From: JAFLBB01 sp040007195
GTDB lineage: Bacteria > Acidobacteriota > Terriglobia > Bryobacterales > Bryobacteraceae
NCBI GenBank assembly: GCA_040007195.1
Contig: JBDTVQ010000044.1
Span: forward strand, 1 to 26,347
Reading direction: 5' to 3'
Length of the DNA: 26,347 nt
A program made the position numbers and the translations under genes. A model generated the notes under the pieces. It was not told where the DNA came from and ran no database searches. It worked only from the letters and a program-made list of their open reading frames with translations. How positions within the stretch are numbered: position 1 is the stretch's first letter; every line of letters starts with the position of its first letter. Shown here piece after piece: positions 14,603 to 20,253 of this stretch.

Positions 14603-15543
14603 TGGCTTTCGGACGCTTCCAGCACGCCGGCGTCATTGGCACCGGCATGATGGGCCCCGGCATCGCCCTCACGCTCGCCCTCGGCGGACTCTGGGCGCGC
14701 ATCATCAGCCGCACCGAACAGGGCGCCCTCGAGGGCCTGCGCAAAGCCCATGACCAACTCGCCGTCCTCGAATCGCACCGTCTTGTCACACCCGATCAGG
14801 CCGCCTTCGCACGCGAGGCCCTCACCGCCGGCGACGAAATCGAAGAAACCACCCGCCACGCCGACCTCATCGTCGAATCCGCGCCCGAGGACATGGCCTT
14901 CAAGCAGTCTCTCTTTGCGCAACTCGATGCCTGGGCCCGCCCCGACGCCATCCTCGCCAGCAACACCTCCGGCCTCAGCATCACCGAAATCGCCTCCCGC
15001 TGTGCCCGCCCCGAACGCGTCATGACCGCGCACTTCTGGAATCCGCCCTACATCATGCCGCTCGTCGAAATCGTCCGCGGTGAAAAGACCGACCCCGTTC
15101 TCGCCGAACAGTTCCGCGCTCTCCTCGCCCACTGCGGCAAAGCCGTCGTCATGGTGAAGAAGGATCGCCCCGGCCAGCTCGGCAACCGCCTCCAAATGGC
15201 CCTCTGGCGCGAAGCCGTCTACATCGCCCAGGAAGGCATCGCCGACGTCGAAGACATCGATGTCGCCGCCAAGCTCGGCTTCGGCCTCCGCCTCCCCGTC
15301 TATGGCATGTTCGAACACGCCGACATGGTCGGCCTGCCGCTCGCCAGTGCCGTCATGACCAACGCCGCCCGAGACCTCTACAATCTCCCCACGCCACCCA
15401 ATCTGATCGCGCGAAAAATCGAAGCCGGCGAAACTGGCGTCTCAGCCGGCCGCGGATTTTACGATTGGACGAAGAAGGATGCCGCCGCAGTCCGCGACCG
15501 CCGCGATGCCTTCGTCCTCGACTTCCTCAAAAACTGGCGCTAG
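14602..15543 (+). CDS. 3-hydroxyacyl-CoA dehydrogenase family protein (possible L-gulonate 3-dehydrogenase)
   Basis: A 313-residue NAD-dependent dehydrogenase of the 3-hydroxyacyl-CoA/lambda-crystallin family. The Rossmann motif is GTGMMG (13-18), the substrate-binding SNTSG is at 120-124, and the catalytic pair is H144 (in MTAHFWNPPYIMP) and E156, with N195 in GNRLQ. The C-terminal helical domain ends GVSAGRGFYDWTK, the usual family ending. It lacks the enoyl-CoA hydratase fusion of FadB. The start at 14602 overlaps the cupin stop (TGATG). Because it is chained to an ACS-type sugar-acid transporter, oxidation of a free hydroxy acid such as L-gulonate is as likely as a 3-hydroxyacyl-CoA substrate. 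Family firm, substrate inferred. Confidence 0.9.
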   Translation: MAFGRFQHAGVIGTGMMGPGIALTLALGGLWARIISRTEQGALEGLRKAHDQLAVLESHRLVTPDQAAFAREALTAGDEIEETTRHADLIVESAPEDMAFKQSLFAQLDAWARPDAILASNTSGLSITEIASRCARPERVMTAHFWNPPYIMPLVEIVRGEKTDPVLAEQFRALLAHCGKAVVMVKKDRPGQLGNRLQMALWREAVYIAQEGIADVEDIDVAAKLGFGLRLPVYGMFEHADMVGLPLASAVMTNAARDLYNLPTPPNLIARKIEAGETGVSAGRGFYDWTKKDAAAVRDRRDAFVLDFLKNWR

Positions 15544-15559
15544 CCACCCCGTGCAACCT

Positions 15560-15577
15560 GCCGCCCGGCCCGGCGGC
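15560..15577. terminator. Hairpin between convergent genes
   Basis: GCCGCC (15560-15565) and GGCGGC (15572-15577) form a perfect 6-base GC stem with a six-base loop in the 34-base gap between the convergent dehydrogenase and GlcG-like genes. It touches the GlcG-like stop codon. There is no U-tract on either side, so it could be a weak or bidirectional terminator only. Low confidence. Confidence 0.3.
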
Positions 15578-15988
15578 TCACTTCAGCAGCGCCGCAATCG
15601 CCACCTGGCAGATCGCCTCGTCCACCTCCGACGGCGCACCGCTCGCCGCCATCGAACCAATCGTCCGCCCGTCCACTTGAATCGGCAGCCCGCCCTGATT
15701 CGGAAATCCGTCGGGATACGCCAGAACCTGTAGATTCCCGCCGCCCAGCATATCGGCCGCCACCTTCGACGGCCTGCCATACAGAGCCGCGTACTTCGCC
15801 TTCTTCTGCGCGAACTGAATCGTATTCAGCCCCACGCCATCGGCCTTCTGCAGAAACAGCACGTTCCCGCTCTCATCCATGATGCACAGCGTCACTTCCA
15901 CCGCGCGCTTCGCCGCCTCGGCCTCCGCTGCGGCCACCAGCGTCTTGATCGCGGCCAAATTCAAAAACCTCTTCGAGGGCAGTTCCAT
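15578..15988 (-). CDS. GlcG/HbpS family (DUF336) protein
   Basis: A 136-residue single-domain protein of the GlcG/HbpS family. Members bind haem or small ligands, or serve as accessory proteins to oxidoreductases; the biochemical role is mostly unsettled. Visible family marks are the N-terminal AAIKTLVAAAEAEAAKR helix, VTLCIMDESGNVLFLQKADG, the conserved IQFAQKKAKYAA segment, and GGLPIQVDGRTIGSMAASGAPSEVDE near the C-terminus. There is no signal peptide, unlike the secreted HbpS type. The ATG at 15986-15988 is eight bases after the pepA stop, so pepA and this gene likely share a transcript. An open frame runs upstream into pepA but has no family match. Confidence 0.88.
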   Translation of the reverse strand: MELPSKRFLNLAAIKTLVAAAEAEAAKRAVEVTLCIMDESGNVLFLQKADGVGLNTIQFAQKKAKYAALYGRPSKVAADMLGGGNLQVLAYPDGFPNQGGLPIQVDGRTIGSMAASGAPSEVDEAICQVAIAALLK

Positions 15989-15996
15989 GGCTTCAC

Positions 15997-17469
15997 TCAA
16001 CCTCTCCACGACATCGCTAGTTCCACAAACGTCCGTACGCACACGCCCGTCGGCCCCTTCGCCATCCACGGCTTTCCATCGTCCAGCCACGCCGTGCCCG
16101 CAATATCCAAATGCACCCACGGCGTCGGCTCGGCGAACTCTTTCAAAAAGTACGCCGCCGTAATCGACCCGCCCCACCGCGTCCCAATGTTCTGCAAATC
16201 CGCGAACGGCGACTCCAACTGCTTCTTATAGTCATCGTCCAACGGCATCCGCCACATTGACTCCGCCGCCGACTGCGACGCCTCCCGCACGCGCCCATAC
16301 CACTCGTCGTTATTCGAAAACGCGCCGATATGCACGTGCCCCAGCGCCACCACGATTGATCCCGTCAACGTCGCCGCGTCGATCATGTGCGTCACCCCCA
16401 GCGTCCGCTGCGCATACGTGATCGCATCGATCAGAATCAGCCGCCCCTCGGCATCGGTGTTCAACACCTCCACCGTCTTGCCGTTGAGCGACTTCACAAT
16501 ATCGCCCGGCCGCTGCGCCTTGCCGCCCACGTGATTCTCTACCGCCGGAATCAGCGCCGTCACCGGCACCCGCGGCTTCAACTGCGCAATCGCCCGCATC
16601 GCGCCAATCGCCGCCGCCCCGCCCGCCATGTCGTACTTCATCTTTTCCATGCCATCGGCAGGCTTGATCGAAACACCGCCCGTATCGAACGTCACGCCCT
16701 TGCCGATAATGCCGAAGTGATCGCCCGAAGATGACGCGCCCGCCGGCGTGTACCGCAAGATGATCAGCGCCGGAGGAAACGCCGACCCCTGCGCCACGCC
16801 CAGCAACGAACCCATCCCCAGCTCGGCCATCTTGTCCCGGTCGAGCACCTCGCACTCCAGCCCCGCCTCCGCCGCCATCGCCTGCGCCCGTGCCGCCAGC
16901 TCCAGCGGCGGCAGCAAATTCCCCGGCTCGTTCACCAGCTCGCGCGTAAAGTTCTGGCTCTCGGCAATCACCATCGCGTGATGAAATGCCGACTCCAGCC
17001 CCGGCGTCGCTCCCGGCACCGCAACCACGCAACTGTCGATCCGCTTTTCGCCCTTGTCCTCGTTCGTCTTGTGCTGCTCCGGCTCGAATTCCGCGAGAAT
17101 CGCGCCCGACGCCGCCGCGGCCACCAACTCCGGCGTCTGCTGCGCCCCCGTCAACACCACCGCCACCGACTTCGTCTTCCCCTTCGCCAATCGCAGCGCC
17201 GCGCCAACCGCCTTGCGCACCGTTGCCGCTTTCGCCTCATCCTGCTTGCCGCAACCGGCCAGAATCACACGCTGCGCCGCCAACCCCGCCGGCGCATGCA
17301 CCAGTACAAGATCTAACGCCTTGCCCTTATACTCGCCCGACGAATACAACTGCGCGAGCGTCGCGTCGCATGCGGCGCCAGTCACGGGCGCAGCTTCTTC
17401 AAAGGCCAGCACGATCAACGCGCCTGCTTCCACTTGTGCGAGCGGCGTCCGCTCGAAACGGGTTTCCAT
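15997..17469 (-). CDS. pepA: Leucyl aminopeptidase (M17 family)
   Basis: A di-metal (Zn/Mn) aminopeptidase of 490 residues that removes N-terminal Leu and other residues during cytoplasmic peptide turnover; in some bacteria PepA also binds DNA. The catalytic domain is complete: K257 and D262 in GKGVTFDTGG, K269, D280, and the M17 signature NTDAEGRL (337-344) with D339, E341 and R343. The N-terminal macro-like domain (1-160) is more divergent, as usual. The start is the ATG at 17467-17469 (METRFER); the longer open frame upstream is Trp/Arg-rich and crosses into the divergent VOC promoter. Eight bases separate it from the following GlcG-like gene. Identification is firm. Confidence 0.95.
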   Translation of the reverse strand: METRFERTPLAQVEAGALIVLAFEEAAPVTGAACDATLAQLYSSGEYKGKALDLVLVHAPAGLAAQRVILAGCGKQDEAKAATVRKAVGAALRLAKGKTKSVAVVLTGAQQTPELVAAAASGAILAEFEPEQHKTNEDKGEKRIDSCVVAVPGATPGLESAFHHAMVIAESQNFTRELVNEPGNLLPPLELAARAQAMAAEAGLECEVLDRDKMAELGMGSLLGVAQGSAFPPALIILRYTPAGASSSGDHFGIIGKGVTFDTGGVSIKPADGMEKMKYDMAGGAAAIGAMRAIAQLKPRVPVTALIPAVENHVGGKAQRPGDIVKSLNGKTVEVLNTDAEGRLILIDAITYAQRTLGVTHMIDAATLTGSIVVALGHVHIGAFSNNDEWYGRVREASQSAAESMWRMPLDDDYKKQLESPFADLQNIGTRWGGSITAAYFLKEFAEPTPWVHLDIAGTAWLDDGKPWMAKGPTGVCVRTFVELAMSWRG

Positions 17470-17534
17470 ATGTTCTGTTGTAGCAGGACCGGGCACACCG
17501 TCGCCGCGCCATCCGTTGCAGCGCACGCGCCCAC

Positions 17535-17569
17535 TTCGGGATCCCAACACCCAATGCCATAATGTGCCC
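17535..17569 (+). promoter_or_regulatory. -10 element giving a leaderless VOC transcript
   Basis: CATAAT (17558-17563) lies exactly six bases before the ATG at 17570, the spacing expected if transcription starts on the A of the start codon. A poor -35 candidate, TTCGGG, is 17 bases upstream (17535-17540). No Shine-Dalgarno precedes the ATG. The same CATAAT-N6-ATG arrangement precedes the neighbouring antitoxin gene. Confidence 0.35.
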
Positions 17570-18064
17570 ATGTTGCCAGCCAGCGGATTGTTGCCCAGCC
17601 GCGTGGATCACATCGGAGTCGTCGTTCCACAGCTCGAACCCGCTATGGACGCCTACATCGCCAACCTCGGCTTCTCCTTCGGAGTCTTCGAAGTCGACGA
17701 AACCACCAGCCGCTTCAGCGGCAGCAGCTCAAAATTCCGCATCCGGATCGCCTTCGCCCTCGTCGGTCTGCTCACCGTGGAGTTAATCCAACCCGTCTCG
17801 GGCGCTACCCTCTACAGCCGCTACCTCGAAGCCCACGGCCCAGGCATCCATCACCTCGGCGTAAATGTCGACAACCTCGCCAAGGCCCGAAAATCGCTCA
17901 CCGCCCGCGGCTACCGCTCCATCCTCAACGGCAGCATCCAGGGCCTCGGCAAATTCTCTTACTTCGATGCCCCCGACCTTCACTGCATCATCGAGCCCCT
18001 CCAACTCTCCCTCACCCTGCCACTCTTCCTCGCCGCCAACGCCAAACCCTATCCGCAAATCTGA
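17570..18064 (+). CDS. VOC family protein, methylmalonyl-CoA epimerase/glyoxalase-like
   Basis: A 164-residue vicinal-oxygen-chelate protein. The two beta-alpha-beta-beta-beta units begin at RVDHIGVVVPQLEPAM (His at about 14) and GIHHLGVNVDNLAKA (His near 95), and IIEPLQL near the C-terminus supplies a glutamate, the usual three metal ligands. The second half ends GKFSYFDAPDLHCIIEPL, typical of methylmalonyl-CoA epimerases and bleomycin-resistance-like enzymes. An epimerase should be near mutase or carboxylase genes, and none is here, so the precise reaction is open. The ATG at 17570 is preferred; an open frame upstream reads through the pepA region and is an artefact. It is monocistronic and divergent from pepA. 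Confidence 0.82.
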   Translation: MLPASGLLPSRVDHIGVVVPQLEPAMDAYIANLGFSFGVFEVDETTSRFSGSSSKFRIRIAFALVGLLTVELIQPVSGATLYSRYLEAHGPGIHHLGVNVDNLAKARKSLTARGYRSILNGSIQGLGKFSYFDAPDLHCIIEPLQLSLTLPLFLAANAKPYPQI

Positions 18065-18091
18065 CAGCCCCCAAACCACAGTTCTCATAAA

Positions 18092-18128
18092 TTCGACATA
18101 ACTATGTCACTCGTGACATAATGACAGT
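18092..18128 (+). promoter_or_regulatory. Toxin-antitoxin promoter with alternating half-site operator
   Basis: GACATA (18095-18100), TATGTC (18103-18108) and GACATA (18115-18120) alternate in orientation; the last two lie inside the perfect inverted repeat TATGTCACTCGTGACATA (18103-18120). TCGACA (18093-18098) and CATAAT (18117-18122), 18 bases apart, make a reasonable -35/-10 pair, so a repressor on these half-sites would cover the promoter. CATAAT is six bases before the antitoxin ATG, which implies a leaderless mRNA. This is the layout expected for autoregulation by a ribbon-helix-helix antitoxin. Confidence 0.6.
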
Positions 18129-18362
18129 ATGGCGATCCGAACTACCCTCGACATCCCCGAACCCCTGCACGCCACACTTCGCCTCCGCGCGCAACAGTCC
18201 GGCACCTCCATCCGCGCCCTCGTCATCGGCGCCATCGAACAGGCCTATTCCTCTCCAAATAAGGGCGAGCGCGTCACCGGCCCAATGATCACCGGAAAAA
18301 GAGGAAAGCTTGGTCCGCGCTTCCCGGTTGACGAAAATCCACATGACCTTATTCTTCCCTGA
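18129..18362 (+). CDS. Ribbon-helix-helix antitoxin (VapB-like)
   Basis: A 77-residue protein with an N-terminal ribbon-helix-helix DNA-binding domain: the MAIRTTLDIPEPLH strand, then a helix RLRAQQSGTSIRALVIGAIEQAY. The C-terminal half (residues about 45-77, GERVTGPMITGKRGKLG and PRFPVDENPHDLILP) is polar and probably unfolded until it wraps the toxin. It overlaps the downstream PIN toxin by 20 bases, a normal toxin-antitoxin arrangement. It probably represses its own promoter through the alternating GACATA/TATGTC half-sites just upstream. No ribosome-binding site is seen. A strong call as an antitoxin; the VapB subfamily is likely. Confidence 0.85.
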   Translation: MAIRTTLDIPEPLHATLRLRAQQSGTSIRALVIGAIEQAYSSPNKGERVTGPMITGKRGKLGPRFPVDENPHDLILP

Positions 18363-18786
18363 TGTGAATGTCTGGATCGCTCTCTCCTTCGACCGCCATG
18401 CGCATAGCAGCGAGGCATGGACTTGGTTGCGGCGTCTGCCCGGCGCCTCGCAAGTTGTATTTTGCCGCTACACCCAGCTTGCCTTGCTTCGCCTTCTCAC
18501 GAATTCAACGGTGATGGGCGAACATGCTCTGACCATCCGCGAAGCCTGGGCCGTCTACGACAAGTGGCTAAATGACCCCCTCATCGCCTTTCATCCCGAA
18601 CCCCTCACCCTCGACCCCACCTTCCGCGAAGCCACCACCGCCCTCCCCGCTCAGAATTCCTCCAAATGGATCGGCGATTGCTACCTGCTCGCCCACGCCA
18701 AGGAAAGCGGCGCCACCCTCGTCACCTTCGACAAAGCCCTGCTCTCCCTCGCCTCCAAACGCGGCTGCCGTGCCGTGCGCTGCTAA
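18343..18786 (+). CDS. vapC: PIN-domain ribonuclease toxin (VapC-like)
   Basis: A 147-residue PIN-domain protein, a Mg2+-dependent endoribonuclease expected to cleave tRNA or rRNA when free of antitoxin. The acidic residues are visible: D7 in FFPDVNVW, D112 in WIGDCYLLAHAKESG and D130 in LVTFDKALLSL. In the segment CRYTQLALLRLLTN (41-54) the place often held by a catalytic Glu carries Q45; this QLxLLRLLTN form is widespread in the subfamily. The ATG at 18343 is inside the antitoxin gene (20-base overlap), so translation is coupled. The gene ends three bases before the convergent DUF3052 gene. Family firm; target unknown. Confidence 0.9.
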   Translation: MTLFFPDVNVWIALSFDRHAHSSEAWTWLRRLPGASQVVFCRYTQLALLRLLTNSTVMGEHALTIREAWAVYDKWLNDPLIAFHPEPLTLDPTFREATTALPAQNSSKWIGDCYLLAHAKESGATLVTFDKALLSLASKRGCRAVRC

Positions 18787-18789
18787 CCC

Positions 18790-19587
18790 CTACTTCCCCT
18801 TCTTCCGCGCAAACTTCAACCCCGTCCAATCCGCGTCCACCGCGCAAATCTTGTAATCCACCAACCCGTGCGCCAGCCCCACCGCCCGCACATCGTTCTG
18901 ATTGAAGTCCGCTCGAATTCGCCCCGCCGCCTTCGGATACACAAACCAGATCGAAACCCCTTGCGGCAGCCGCGCCGCCAGAAATTCCGTCTCGCCCTCT
19001 AACTCCCGCGCCGACCGGATGAACCACATCGCCAGCCCCGTCGCCGCCGTCATCCGCGTTTGAAACACCAGCCCCTCCGGCAAATCCCCCAGCGACTCCT
19101 CGAATCCCTCCGGCGCGCCCAGCAGCGCCACCTTCAACTCCGCCTTGAACCCCAACTTCTTCGTCAGCGGCGTTCCCTCGAACTTCTTCATATACGGCTC
19201 GGGCTTCACGGGAACCAGCGGCGCCGTCCGGATCGCCCGCTTGATCGCCGCCGCCACCTTCGGCCATTCCGTGAACGTTGCATCCGGCAACTCCGCCCGC
19301 ACCTTCGCCACCTTCTCCGGCAATCCCCCCGCAAACACAATCGGAATGTGGCAAATCGAAGGATGCAGCCGCAGGGCCTTCGCAATCATGTGCCCGTGCG
19401 AAGGCTGCCGGTCCAGATCGATCAGCAGCACCCCCGGGTTCACCCGCTTGAAGTGCGCCACGAACTTCGTCACCGTCATCGGCTCGGCATTCACTTCGAA
19501 CCCGGCCGCCATCAGCGACTCCGCACGCTCAGCGGCAACCTCCGGTTTCCAACACACCAGGCGGATCAGCGGAGCGGCGGCAGACAT
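18790..19587 (-). CDS. Pseudo-receiver/DUF3052 fusion protein
   Basis: A 265-residue protein with two parts. Residues about 6-122 have the alternating fold of a response-regulator receiver (LIRLVCWKPEVAAERAE; GVLLIDLDRQPSHGHMI with D57/D59; HIPIVFAGG; TFTEWPKVAAAI), but the acidic pair normally at the end of strand 1 is absent (VCWKPEV), so phosphorylation is doubtful. Residues about 142-262 match the DUF3052 pattern: KKLGFKAELKVALLGAPEGF, SARELEGE, GVSIWFVYPKA, and VGLAHGLVDYKICAVDADWTGLKF. The start is the ATG at 19585-19587; a GTG seven codons upstream is weaker. It follows smpB on the same strand after 92 bases. The function of DUF3052 is unknown, so only domain content is claimed. Confidence 0.75.
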   Translation of the reverse strand: MSAAAPLIRLVCWKPEVAAERAESLMAAGFEVNAEPMTVTKFVAHFKRVNPGVLLIDLDRQPSHGHMIAKALRLHPSICHIPIVFAGGLPEKVAKVRAELPDATFTEWPKVAAAIKRAIRTAPLVPVKPEPYMKKFEGTPLTKKLGFKAELKVALLGAPEGFEESLGDLPEGLVFQTRMTAATGLAMWFIRSARELEGETEFLAARLPQGVSIWFVYPKAAGRIRADFNQNDVRAVGLAHGLVDYKICAVDADWTGLKFARKKGK

Positions 19588-19679
19588 GGGAATAGCGTAG
19601 CAATCCACCCCCTATCTCCAAAACCGCCGCGAACCGATCGTCCGGCGAAGCCCGTTCCGGCCCCCTCAACCCCCGCCCT

Positions 19680-20168
19680 CTACCCGTCCATGAATTTCCG
19701 CCGCGAACGCGCCACCGCCGCCTTGGCTTCAGCCTCGTTCTCGCGCTGCTTGATCGACTCGCGCTTGTCATGGCTCTGCTTGCCCTTGGCCAGCGCGATC
19801 TCCACCTTAATCAACCCGTCCTTCAAATACACCTTCGTCGGAATCAACGTAAACCCACGCTCGCGCGTCTTGTGGCCCAGCTTCTCAATCTCGCCCTTGT
19901 GCAGCAGCAACTTTCGCTTGCGCAGCTCCGTATGGTTGGCGCGGTTGCCATGCGAATACGGCGAAAAATGAGCGTTGATCAGCCACGCCTCGCCGCCCGT
20001 AATCTCGGCATAAGCGTCGACCAGCTGCACCTTCCCCTCGCGTGCCGACTTCACCTCAGTCCCCGTCAGCGCCAGCCCGGCTTCCAGGAAGTCCGACAAG
20101 TGATAGTTGTGGCGCGCCTGCCGGTTGTCGGCGACAATTTTGAACTGCTTTTGCTCGGTGGCGGCCAT
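19680..20168 (-). CDS. smpB: SsrA-binding protein SmpB
   Basis: Binds tmRNA (SsrA) and delivers it to stalled ribosomes for trans-translation. The 162-residue protein shows the family core: KIVADNRQARHNYHLSDFLEAG, the LTGTEVKSAREGKVQL segment, INAHFSPYSHGN, the RKRKLLLHKGEIEKL helix, and LIPTKVYLKDGLIKVEIALAKGK-type strands, ending in the basic DKRESIKQRE tail that enters the decoding site. The start at 20166-20168 gives the usual short N-terminus. It diverges from the secretin gene. The ssrA RNA itself is not visible in this window. Identification is firm. Confidence 0.97.
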   Translation of the reverse strand: MAATEQKQFKIVADNRQARHNYHLSDFLEAGLALTGTEVKSAREGKVQLVDAYAEITGGEAWLINAHFSPYSHGNRANHTELRKRKLLLHKGEIEKLGHKTRERGFTLIPTKVYLKDGLIKVEIALAKGKQSHDKRESIKQRENEAEAKAAVARSRRKFMDG

Positions 20169-20183
20169 CTGGAAAAGATCCCC

Positions 20184-20253
20184 TGCACGCTCGGAAGGGT
20201 TGAGCCGTCAATGGATTAGATGGGCTCGAATTCCATCCTAACACGAGCGTGCA
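20184..20253. repeat. 10-base inverted repeat flanking the secretin leader
   Basis: TGCACGCTCG (20184-20193) and CGAGCGTGCA (20244-20253) are perfect reverse complements with 50 bases between them. The right arm runs into the A of the secretin start codon. It could be a looping operator between smpB and the secretin, or, if the transcript starts upstream, a long-range stem that hides the start codon. The sequence match is certain; the role is a guess. Confidence 0.45.
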
